A model generated the notes under the pieces. The model saw nothing but the letters and a program-made list of their open reading frames with translations. It was not told the DNA's origin and ran no database searches. Positions 34,687 to 44,846 of a stretch of 64,000 nt of DNA are shown piece after piece (the first letter of the stretch is position 1; every line of letters begins with the position of its first letter). The stretch covers positions 1 through 64,000 of the forward strand of contig JAHLKH010000123.1 of NCBI GenBank assembly GCA_025526915.1, given 5' to 3'. The position numbers and the translations under genes were made by a program. The DNA comes from Entophlyctis helioformis. Taxonomy: Eukaryota; Chytridiomycota; Chytridiomycetes; Chytridiales; Chytriomycetaceae.

Positions 34687-34918
34687 CTGGGAATTCAGGA
34701 CAAGAATATGAATTTGGATTCAAAACGATTGGAAATTGGATGCCAAATTGAACACAATTCGAGGCAAACCAGCCGACCAATCAGGTGCCGGCGCAAGGTT
34801 TTCTATGGGGAAACACAGAATTGCCTGCCCCCCGACTTGCCCAACGGACGGCCAACCGTTGCGGAATTGCAACAGCACCAGAAGGACCAGAAGCACGAGG
34901 ACCAAGCACTGACGAATC
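34687..34918. other. A/T-rich spacer, right edge of the island
   Basis: No gene seen. Composition returns to GC-rich at about 34780. Contains the right half of the imperfect inverted repeat at 34710-34738. Confidence 0.5.
34710..34738. repeat. Right half of imperfect inverted repeat flanking the island
   Basis: Matches the reverse complement of 17963-17991 at 21 of 29 positions by eye, with an uninterrupted CAAAACG and TTGG. Confidence 0.3.
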
Positions 34919-35702
34919 ATGCCTCCAAGGCAGCAGCCGGGTCGAGTGGCCAAGACACAGGCAGACCCGTCCGCCTTCACACGCCGCAAGGCGAGATCGG
35001 CCGCGGCACCCAGCGCGTCTGGCGGCGTAACCAGCCCGCAGAAGGCAGACCAGGATCACCACGCCACATCAACGCCGAAACACAAAGCGACGCCAAAGCC
35101 CAAGCCCAAGCCCAAGCCCAAGCAGGCTGCAGGCAAGACATCCATCGCGCAGGCATTCGCACGGCAGGCAGCCGCTTCTGCATCTGCCGCACGACCTGCT
35201 GGCGATGATCCAGCGCAGGTCCATGCAGGCGGCCTTGTCGAGACAGAAGCTTCCTGTTTGGATGACGCGTCGCAGGCCACCACCCTTGCCAAGCAGCCGA
35301 CAGAATCCGCATCAGCATCAGCATCAGCATCAGCATCCGCATCAGCATCAGCATCCGCAGATCCACTCAGCACAGTCGATGCAGAAACAGCAGCAAGAGG
35401 TTTGTGGATGCCTCTGCATCGAGTCGCCCCGCAAATGCAGGACTGATGCCTTGTGTTCCCGCAACACATGCGCAGTCCGAGCGATGCTGGCTGATCGTGC
35501 CGAGCTTGAATCAACGCTGCGGGCATTCGATCTGTCAAGCCGCTACGGTCCGTGCATGGGCGTGACACGTCTCGAGCGGTGGCAGCGAGCGTGTAATCTA
35601 GGTCTGGATCCTCCACGCGACATCCGCCTGGCGCTGGAGAGTCTCGAGGCTCTCAAGGACGACGCCAAGTTGCAGCAGAGTATTTGGCACGACTTGGGAT
35701 GA
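34919..35702 (+). CDS. POLD4: DNA polymerase delta small subunit (p12/POLD4, Cdm1)
   Basis: Two exons, 34919-35399 and 35476-35702, joined by a 76-nt GT-AG intron that restores the frame; about 235 residues. The conserved C-terminus reads LRAFDLSSRYGPCMG, VTRLERWQRACNLGL and PPRDIRLALESL, which is the family signature (glycine-proline-cysteine turn, then R-x-x-R-W-x-R-A). This subunit stabilises the polymerase and links it to PCNA. GKTSIAQAFARQ near residue 75 could be a divergent PCNA-interacting motif. The middle holds an (SA)n dipeptide repeat from a GCATCA hexanucleotide tract near 35305-35355. It is longer than the ~110-residue animal p12, because of low-complexity sequence. It is convergent with Hikeshi, with 36 bp between stop codons. 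Confidence 0.92.
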
Positions 35703-35737
35703 CGTTGGCTGGCTGGCTGCTATGCGTGCAAACAGAG

Positions 35738-35743
35738 TTTATT
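35738..35743 (-). terminator. AATAAA overlapping the Hikeshi stop codon
   Basis: The end reads CTG AAA TAA AC, embedding the stop in AATAAA. Confidence 0.5.
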
Positions 35744-37087
35744 TCAGGAAGCCTGGGTCGGCCTTGATTCGGCGCTGGGTGGCCGTGAACCAGTCTTGCA
35801 AAGCCTGTCCCGCACGCAACGTATGTAGAACGAAGATGGAGTGCACGGAAATACAACCAAAATAAGTCATACATCCGAGAATCATGGCATTCTATCGGGA
35901 TGCAATGCACACATGAGCGTACCTTGAGAGGGATAAACGTCGTGTCCCAGTTGAGGCCAAAGAGGGCATTACCGCCCATTGGGAGGCTGCCCGCATAGCT
36001 GGCGCAGTGGTTGTACAGATCTGTCCAATGGATCGGGTCAATGTCTGGCGTGTCTTGTGCGGACATGCATGCTCGGCACCGGCATTCGCATGGCCACTCA
36101 CTCTCGAGCAGCTTGGTTGCAATGGAAATGGGATCCAGAGAAGGTCCCTGGCCTTGCTGCACCGGAACCAGGTCTGTAATGCTCGCGCCAGCAACGCCCC
36201 CTGCAGCCGTCAGTGCATGTGCGCCGGCTGGAAGAGTGGATATCTGAGCCATGACTGTCTCGATCGGCTCGATCGAAATGCCAAGCTGCGCCGAAGCCGA
36301 TGCCTGTGCGGCAAACGGCGCGGCAAAGGATGGCTCAGATGTGTCGTCCATGAGCGCGTCCATGGACTTGGAGACTGTCTTTTTGCCTCCCAGCTTGAAG
36401 ATGGCCGACGGCTTCTCATTGGAAAGCATGCCCAGCAGCGTCCACACCGGGTTCACGAGAGACGGCCTGTGCAACGCTGCGTCAGCTTTTGGCCGTCACT
36501 TGCGCTGAGCCAATGCGGCATTGAGGGAACGAGGTCGGTACTCACCACAAAAAGTGCACAGTGGCGGCATAGCCTGGCGGGAAGGGTGTGTCGCCCGTCA
36601 GGAAGACGACGAGGTGGTTAATGGACGCTGGATCTGTGAGCCCAAAGACGTACTGGCACGGCAGCGTGAGTCAGCACGTCTTGGCTTTGCGTCGCGTCGA
36701 ACGTCGTGGAACGCCTGACACAGCGATGAGTTTATGGCGCACGGCGTTGTGTGAAGACGCCTGCCGTGCCCGGTGTGGCCTGTGAAGATGAAGGCTGCCA
36801 GCAAGGGCGGCCTGCTCACCTTGGTTGCGTCGACTGCCGGTTGCCAGGCAAGGCCATGTCAGTCTGTGCGCTGCAGGCAGGCAAGTCACACGAACAGAGG
36901 CTCAGCATCGACCGACCTTGGCGAAGGTTGGTCTGGACCTGTGCAAGCCGGGCCCAGCCAGACGGCGAGTTGCGGTTGGAGAGGGCGGCAAGGTCAGCGC
37001 ATGCTGGCGAGTGTCTGCAGCGGCATCTGCACATGGCCAGGCAGCAGAGCGACGCACCAGGCGGCCAGCGACAATGCAGCCGATCAT
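35739..37087 (-). CDS. OPI10: Hikeshi/OPI10, Hsp70 nuclear import carrier
   Basis: Seven exons: 37087-37058, 36938-36917, 36833-36820, 36652-36546, 36466-36102, 36044-35923 and 35804-35739; 241 residues with every phase consistent. The sequence follows the family along its length: MIGCIVAGRL, VQTNLRQVDATKYVFGL, INHLVVFLTGDTPFPPGYAA, NPVWTLLGMLSNEKPSAIFKL, QLGISIEPIETVMAQ, TDLYNHCASYAG, and a C-terminal DWFTATQRRIKADPGFLK. Hikeshi carries ATP-bound Hsp70 into the nucleus, especially in heat stress, by binding FG nucleoporins. A Ser/Asp insertion around residue 100 lengthens it over the ~200-residue human protein. Exons 2 and 3 are only 22 and 14 nt. An AATAAA at 35738-35743 overlaps the stop. 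Its ATG is 49 bp from that of NPHP1. Confidence 0.95.
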
Positions 37088-37136
37088 CGTGGCGGTTGCG
37101 ATTTGGAGTTTCGCCCAAAACAGCCAACTATTGAAC
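37088..37136. promoter_or_regulatory. 49-bp bidirectional start region, Hikeshi/NPHP1
   Basis: Only 49 bp separate the two divergent start codons, so the genes must share promoter elements or have overlapping 5' ends. Confidence 0.6.
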
Positions 37137-40100
37137 ATGACGGCAACCAACGTGCCGCAGGTCATGACCCACGAGTCCCGGGCCATCGCCTACAGACGGC
37201 GGATGCTCAACCCAAGTGAGCCAGTCGGCGCATGCTGCCACGCTGCCGGCACTTGATTCTGACCAGCACCTGCCGTGCAGGACGCCTGAGACTGTCGCCG
37301 CGCTGGCGCATGGTGCGGCTGTCGACGGTTCTGTTCATTGGCGGTGAGTCGCATGCAGACGGACCAGAGGCTCGCTCGCTCGTTTGGCTGGCTGGCTGGC
37401 TGGCTGGCTGGCTTGGCTGGCTTGCAGACTTGCTTGACTCACTGATTGCTGGCTGCGTGAGCACTGCAGGTGTCTCGGTGTTCTCGGTGCTGTTTTCAGA
37501 CTTTGGCGAAGGCGACCACATCTTCAAGCCTGTGCGTGAGCTGTATGAGCGCAAGCGCTCAGAGTTCCTGGCGCTCTCGGAGGACGACGTCAAGGGTGGG
37601 TGATCTATGTCTGTCTGTCTGACTGACTGCCTGCCTGCCGATCGACTGACTGACTTGCTGGCACTTGCAGAGTTGACGCTTCGCAAGGTTCTCTGAACAA
37701 CCAACATCCAACAGCGTGCATCTGGCATAACGAGCATCGAGCATCTGGCATAACGGACATGGAGGTTGTGGCTTGGCTTGGCTTGGCTTGGCTTGGCTTG
37801 GCTTGGAATGAAAACTGTAGATACACACTCGTCTCTCCTTGTGGCAAGCTGACAGGCTGGCTGTCCTGCACACAGCGTCACTGCGTCGCACTCTTTGACT
37901 ACACGGGCACGACTGACGAGGAGCTGTCGTTTGCCGAAGGCGACAAGTTTGCTATCGTCAACTCGGAGACTCCCGACTGGTGGTGAGCAGCACCCTTCCA
38001 CTGGCAGCACATGCGCTGTGTGGAATGCCCTGGCTCTGTCGACTCTCCCGATGCCACTGGTGGCGAATGCGTGCTTGTGCGTATCTTGCTAACAACACGC
38101 CATTCGCGTCGCATGCTGCCGTCGTGGCTTGCAGGTACGTCCGACTCGTCTCAAAGCCTGGCCAAGAAGGGTTCGTGCCCAGCACATATGTGCGCATGGT
38201 CGAGCCAGACAAGGCTGGCTGGGCCACAGTCGCGAGCATGCCGACGATCAAGACGGCGTGAATGATGAGCAAGACGACGGTTCAAGATACAATAGCAGCA
38301 ATAGCAACGGTTCGGGCAGTGAGAGCGACACAGCAAGCGAGTCCACCAGTGCGTCGGGATCCGAGTACGACTCTTCGAGCAGCACAGGTATAGCGCCATG
38401 CCGGCCCGACTTGCCCAAATGGAGCAATGTGGAAAGCAATGCTGACGCCCGCGTGCATAGATGACGAGGCAGATGATCCCGCGCGAGATGTGCTTCGACA
38501 ACAGCGCATCTCTCGTCGAAAGTCGCGAGCACAGCTGGCAAGCCATCACCAGCGCAAGCTGCTCGCGCCAGACGCGCTACCAAACGCCGACCACTATCAG
38601 TTTCCAAGAGGCTTCTGCGTGTCAACCTTGGCAACAAACTATCAAGCAGGTGTGTGCTCGTTCAGATAGCGTGCCAGAGAAAGCTGCCCGGCTTGCTTAT
38701 CCACCCTGCCTGATGTGACAGGCTACGGTCATCTGAGCGACATTCTGACGCCTATTCTGGATCCCTATGGGCTGAGCTTTGCGGAGCTGAGCGTCGATCA
38801 CAAGAACAAGGCAAGGCATGTTCGATCCACTGTGTGCTGGGCCAATGACTGACGGCCCAAGACCGTGCCAACAGCTGCGCGCAACGAGCGCCAAATGCAC
38901 CGTCGCGTTCAGCCTGCTAGATGCACGCAACATCCCGACAGTCTGAACCACCTCAATGTCCGAGGCCGCCATATTCGCATGGCGCTCTTTGATAGCACCA
39001 GCATCCTCAGCAACATACACACCGTCTCGGCATTGGTAACCGACAGTGACAGTGCGTGGCGGTTCTCGTCAAAAGCCTCGCTGCTCTTTCCAAAGGACGA
39101 CGAAAACACGTGTTTCCTTCGCGCCAACAGCATCGACATCCGTCTGTCGCTGCTCTTTGAGCTTTGTCTCGTCATTGACGTGCCAGATGCAGCAGGCACC
39201 GCTGCAGCATCTTCATCGGGTACGTGTGTTGGCCCGGCTTGCACACGATCGCCAGCGGCTGTGCGCATCAATTGACTCGTACATGCCGTTACTGTTCAAC
39301 AGGGGGCGGCACGATCGAAGTCAGCTGTGGGTGGGGAATGCTGCCTCTGTTCTCGGTGGAGGGCGGTCCGATGGAGAACAAGACGTACGAAATCCGGCTT
39401 CATGGCGGCAATCCGTTCCAGCGGGACGTTGAGTTTGACGAGCCGCTCCCCAAGAAGGGTATTGGTCCATGTGCATTGGCTTCTGCTTTGATCGTTCGTC
39501 CAGCACGCTGAGCGGCATGTCCACAACTTGATGGCAGGCTTCCTTCAAGGTCTGGTTGGGCAACCTCGGCCGCCCAGACTCCATGTGCGCATGTGGAAGC
39601 TTGGAAAGGACGTCATGGAACAGCTCGAGTACGTCTGCACAAGACTGCATGTCTGTGCATTTGTGCATGTGAGCTTGAAGGGCTCATCAGAAGCTCACAT
39701 TCACCATTGCATTCCAGCAACCTACCGACAGTCATGATCGGGCATCTGGCTGCTGGAGCCGTGTTTTCACTGTTCCGCCAGGCGCAGGCGCGTGCATTGG
39801 TGCTCCGTGCAAACGCAAAGGAGGGCGGGCTGGATGCTGTTTACGAGCCGATTCTATCGCTGTTTCCCAAGATCGCCGAGCAGCCCGATCTGCTGCAGCT
39901 TCTGGTGCTGCTGTGGGAGCGTAAAGTGCGGACGCTCAAGTCATCTGAAAAGGTACGCGCGCACTGATGCCATGGCACGCCTCATGTGGATGGCCCTCGA
40001 ACATAGTCTCGGCACCAACCGCCCAACAAACACACGCCTTGTCTTGTGAACAGCGCTCTGCAAACAAGATGACGCGCCACTTTCGCATGACTGTGCTGAG

Positions 40101-40381
40101 CCTGTGGCCGATGCTCTCGTTCTGGGACATGCCGCGGTATCAGGCGGGTGACGGCGTATCACTCAAGGTACGTTTTCAGTCAAACTGCGCATACCACGCA
40201 TGCACAAGCAGACTGCCATCGAGTGCCAGCCAGTGTCTCATGTTGGTGCATGTGACAGATGCGTCAAGCCTTCATCAAGAAACTGCAGGAAGTTGGAGTC
40301 GTTGAGTTTCTCGGCAAGAACAGTGTCGCGGTGGCATACGAGCCGTTTGACATGAGCGAGCTCACTGTGTCAGTCTCGTGA
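37137..40381 (+). CDS. NPHP1: Nephrocystin-1 (cilium transition-zone protein) with SH3 domain
   Basis: Early exons 37137-37215, 37281-37343, 37470-37595, 37671-37687 and 37876-37982 lead into an SH3 domain (CVALFDYTGTTDEELSF ... DWW-YVRLVSKPGQEGFVPS). A Ser/Asp/Glu-rich linker follows, then the nephrocystin homology region: GYGHLSDILTPILDPYGLS, RMALFDSTSILSNIHTV, ENTCFLRANSIDIRLSLLFE, SCGWGMLPLF, KTYEIRLHGGNPFQRDVE, TVMIGHLAAGAVFSLFR, LFPKIAEQPDLLQ, VRTLKSSEK, and the terminal YEPFDMSELTVS. The order matches animal NPHP1. Frame switches near 38221-38223 and 38934-38936 sit on G or C runs and fit single missing bases. One intron (38811-38874) has a GC donor. Introns carry GGCT, CTGA and GCTTG repeats. 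The protein gates the base of the flagellum and implies a zoosporic stage. Confidence 0.9.
37386..37420. repeat. (GGCT)n repeat in NPHP1 intron
   Basis: Six or more tandem GGCT units between exons 2 and 3. Confidence 0.9.
37766..37808. repeat. (GCTTG)n repeat in NPHP1 intron
   Basis: Seven to eight tandem copies of the pentamer GCTTG just before the SH3-encoding exon. Confidence 0.9.
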
Positions 40382-40426
40382 CGGTGCGACCCATGGCTCC
40401 ATGCCGTTTGAACAAGAATGAAGAAA

Positions 40427-43400
40427 CTATACGCCAATGATTTTAGTTATTGGAGAGAGGACTGTAAAAGACTCGCGATCTTGGCCGTCCAGTGCATCAC
40501 TTGCAAACATATTAGATGTTTCCACCTCAGTCGCCATCTCCTTGAGCTTGGCCATGTCCTTCTCCACGCGAGGCTTGGCAAGGTAATTCAAGACGGCTGG
40601 CTTGTGCTCAAACGGATACTCGCTGCGCGCCAAGGACGTAATCTCCAGTACCCGGTTGGCCATCATGCGCAGTTTCTCGACATTGATCATCCCCCGCACT
40701 TTGGATTGGTTTCCGTCGTTGATGAATGTCAGATCCTTGAGATAAATGGCTGTACACATGTGAGCATCCGCGTCAGTACGCATGCTGTTGGGCCATCCAA
40801 ACATACACACTCTCACTTACGCAAGAAAGGCACCATGGGCGGCGTCGAGGCTGCCAGTTTGTCACGGTACGCCTTCATGTTGCGCGAAGGGTCTGCAATC
40901 TTCTCCACCTCTGCCCACAGCTTCTTGCTCTTTCGGGCAATGCCTGTTGAGAGCGCAGCCCATTTGCTTTGATGAGAATCGGATCTTGGTGCACCCCCAA
41001 GCGCCAGCATTATCTACAAGGATGGCGCATTACCTCCCATGTCTTCTTGAGTCGTTGCACAGGCGTCAGGTTCAATCCAGCAATCAGCGCAAACGTGGTG
41101 AAGAAGTTGTTGAGATCCAGCGACTCCTGTGTCAGATGGCCATGGGCATATGAGCGCCATGTGGCATGCATGGGATGGATCAGTGTTCCGATCAACGACT
41201 GTTGAATGCAGTAGTCGACTGGCCGTCGCATACCTTGACCAGCTGGATCAGTTTCTTGAGGATCGTGACACGCTTCTTAATGTCTTTGACAGTCACAAGC
41301 TCCGTAACAACCCAAAAGGACTCCTTGTCGAAGCGATTGACAAAGAACTTGAATGACGGCGAGCTGTCATTGTCCTTGATCCAGATCTCGTTCAGAAACT
41401 CGATCGGATGGATGCTTTTGAACAAGCCTTGGTTGTAGATGCACAGCTGCTGAGCAATGTCGACGGGCTCCAGGTCAATGAACATGCTCTCGATCGCCTT
41501 TCCGCGTCGTTCGCCCAGCGCGTACGTTGCGAGCAGGTCCTCAAACCATTGACGCTGTCATGAATCCAGTATTGGCGAATCGGCGCAGTCCATCCACAAA
41601 AAAGTGAGATGACTGCCCAACACCATTGGATCGTTCACTGTCCAGTATAGTGCGTCTCACCTTGCGTTCGGCAATGCGGATAATCTCGCGTGCCTCTCGC
41701 CCAAAGTCAAAGTCTGGATATGCGACAACCTCTTGCAGAAAGCCCTCGAGCTGGTGTCTAAACTCGGTGGACAGGCCAAAGTCGTTCCAGTGGTGCTCGA
41801 CCCACCATTTCAGCGTGAACAAGACTCTGCAGAGTGCGCGTCACGTCATTTAGCTGTGCATACGTGCGTGTCTGTATCAGTGTCGCTTGCTCAATTCACG
41901 TCGAGCTCACCCTCGTTGTGTGCAGACTTTCATGGTGTTGAAGTACTCCACGTCTTCGGGAGTCGGATCGGGGGTAGTTGGCAGTAGAAGCGCGAAATCA
42001 ACTGATTAAGAAAGTCATCTGGCGGCATGAACGACCTGAACGTGAGGAGGATCATGTCCAGGAACACCTCATCTGTCATCGCGTACATGCAGCGAAGTTT
42101 GAGTGATGCCGCCATGCAAGCAGCAGATTGGCATTGCATTCCACCAGAGCACATACCCAGATGCCGCGCATCTGTCAGCAGATCCATAATCTTTTCGGTC
42201 GAAGCCCCCATGACCTGTGTTCTATTGTTGCATCCATCCCAGTCATCCACACCACAGTATGCTCGTCAGTCTCTGCGCACCCAAACCATGCCCAATGCAT
42301 TGCGCGACATAGAAACCCGTGCTGGCATGCCTTCCGTTGATGGCTTGCAGGATCATGACATCGACTCCGTCCTCGCTGATTGCAATCGTGCTGTAGACTT
42401 TGGCTTTCTTGACGATGAACAGATCCAACTGTTGCCCCTCCTTGCCGAAAAAGTCGATGCGGCGGTCCATCTCGCAGGGGTGGTCTTGTCAGCAAAGTCA
42501 AACGTCAGCGCGTCAAGATCGTAGCTGCGGCGCTTGCAGATGCGGGCAAGAAGCTGCTCCATGGTAGTATCGCCAGTAATCTTGAGCACTGTCGATGTGT
42601 CGTCCAAGTAGTGCATGCGGACAAGCACCATGCGCGACGCTTCTGTCGCGGATGATGTTGTTGATCGCAGTCTCTCGGCAATGTTGTTGCTGCGGCGAAG
42701 CGTTGCAAAGGCAGTCACTGGCCGCATCAGTGGTTGCGACTGGCTTCTCCGGCGTCCCCCTCGGAATGCCTGCGAGACTCCGCCGCTGGAGAGTGGGTAA
42801 ACATGACGCAGTAGCGCAGTGGCGTAATGGCGCAGCGTCCATGGATTCCCAAGACATGTCGAGCGCATTGTGCACCAGTTAGTGCCATGTACGTGTCGGC
42901 CAAGAGACAGATGCAAGCCACGTTTTCCAGTCCACTTACGTGTCCTGCGACGCTAGGTTATCCACATGTTCTCTTGAAGAATTCTCCTCGGACGACGAGC
43001 CCAGCTTGTTTATGCCATCTGAGCGGCTGTTTATGGGGCTTTCTTCCTTGAGCGGCAAGAATGGCGTTGACATGGTGTCTGTTGCGGCATGTCCATGCAG
43101 CTTTTGAGCAAGCACGCTGCCACTGAAGCTCATGCTTGCAGCCTCCTCAGAAGAAGGGCTGGGCGGGACCAGTGTCGCAGGGACGGGCGATTCTGGAAGA
43201 GTGCTGTTTGTGGTGGTGCCCATGGAGCTTGTGCCGATGTTGAGGTTTGAGCCATTCTGCGTGGAGTATCGTTTGGATGCGCGCGGATCGGACTGGGTTG
43301 TGGATAACTTTGGCCCCATGATGCTGCCTGCGCCGACAGACGATGACAGATACGATGCTTCAAAAGACATGGACACGTCCGAACGCGCGCTGTCGGGCGG

Positions 43401-44758
43401 CTCTGGATACGACTCGGACGACACGGGATTGCGCCGATGCTGGCTGCCGCTCTGGCTCTGCGTCTGTGGATCTGGATAGTTGAAGTGCACGTCGTTGGTG
43501 ACGGACGCCGAACGCGGGCCAGACAGGCGTGCCAGACTATCGGAGCTTGCGCCGACAGAAACGCCCAGCTCCAGCTCTGTGACGCTCTTTTTGCCAAAGA
43601 TGTTGGAGAATGCCGTCTTGATTCCCGTCTTGAAGCGGGCCGGCGACTTGACAGAAGACGCGTCAGAGTTGTCGCTGACGACGTGTGGAAAGATGTCGCT
43701 ACTCATGCGGATCGTCGTCTGCTTTCCAGACGGCGCACCAAGAACCGATCCGCGCCGCGTTGTCGTGTATGACGGCGGAGCGAGCGGGTGCGGTGAGACT
43801 GGATGCAAAGAGCGTCCAGTGTTTGTGTTTAGTGTCATTTGCTGACAAGGGCAACGGCAGACACCTGTGCAAAGGAATTGCATGCACGCACGCGCGCACG
43901 CACCAACACTTCCTTGGAGAAGCAGCTTGTCAATCTCCTTAAAATTGCTCATGGTTTGCTCAGGGTCGACTTCGAGCTTCTTGCCGTCTGGTAGCATGAT
44001 GGTTGCAGTCCAGTCTTCAATGGTGATGTCCTTTTTGCTCTCGACACTCTTGACCACCTCGGACACTGACGTGGTTTCCTCTGCCATGATCATGGTCGTG
44101 TCGCCGGTTGGGAGCTGCACCCGCACGTAAAAGCCCACGGCGTAGTCGGGACTTGGTTCGCGACATGCCGAGTATGCGGCCATAATCGCGGCGAGATTCG
44201 AAGCCAGGCATGATGCATTGTTGGTTAGTGTGTGTTTTGCAGTGCATGGCCATCAAATACAACAAACAATCCCGGATTCGCCGGTGTGGTCATGCTGCCA
44301 TTCCGCGATGCAGCCGCACGTGTATGCTCGTGTTTGCGTGCAGGTGCAGGATGCAGATGCAGGCGCTGCACGTTGCCACGCCAGATCTGCATGCTTCCAC
44401 ACAAGCACAGCGTCATTACGCCATCTGATGAGATCTGGCCCGTGTGCAGCTGTTTGCAGCTGTTTTCCAAAGCGTGCTGTGCCAAGAGTCTCGCGCCACC
44501 ATCTGATCCATGAGTGGTCATTGGCACTCCCAAAGGCGATCGGCGTGGTGTCTGGCGCATGTCTGGCGGTGGTGGCGGCTGCGGCGGCTGGCAATCGACA
44601 CCGAGTCGCATCTGAGGTTATCATGGTCAGAGGCCAGAGAGGGGATGTCCTTACACTGAGGACTGGCCTGCTGCTGTGACCGGAGGGGCGATCGTCAGAG
44701 GCGCCAGCGCTGCTGCAGGCCCCGTCGGCTTTGCACCCGCCGACTCGACTGAAGTCAT
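40427..44758 (-). CDS. Ras/Rap guanine-nucleotide exchange factor (REM + Cdc25 domains)
   Basis: Start at 44758; exon 1 44758-44655, then 44151-43910, 43798-42940, 42785 onward, and later exons to a stop at 40427. The order is a ubiquitin-like N-domain (YVRVQLPTGDTTMIM...LPDGKKLEVDPEQTM), a Ser-rich linker, a second ubiquitin/RA-like fold (MVLVRMHYLDDTSTVLKITG), then REM (GASTEKIMDLLTD, FLDMILLTFRSFMPPDDFLN, VLFTLKWWVEHHWNDF). The Cdc25 catalytic domain follows (IAQQLCIYNQGLFKSIHPIE, SFWVVTELVT, LNNFFTTFALIAGLNL, RLKKTWE, AIYLKDLTFINDG). It should load GTP on a Ras-family GTPase; tandem ubiquitin-like modules are reminiscent of Rap GEFs. Frame switches at 42477-42480 and 41970-41974 coincide with runs of four and five G. 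Convergent with NPHP1 (45 bp between stops). Confidence 0.88.
44152..44654 (-). other. Long first intron of the RasGEF gene
   Basis: 503 nt between a GTAAGG donor and a CCAAG acceptor, far longer than other introns here. No gene or RNA structure is evident in it. Confidence 0.55.
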
Positions 44759-44846
44759 TGTGGTCGTTTCTGAATGAAATGTTCGTTAGCGAGTTTTGAG
44801 AGAGAGACTGAAGGCCGAACCTCGATCTTGAGATCCCGCTGAACCC
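44759..44846. promoter_or_regulatory. Divergent start region, RasGEF/LEO1
   Basis: 88 bp between the two ATGs. No distinct motif identified. Confidence 0.5.
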
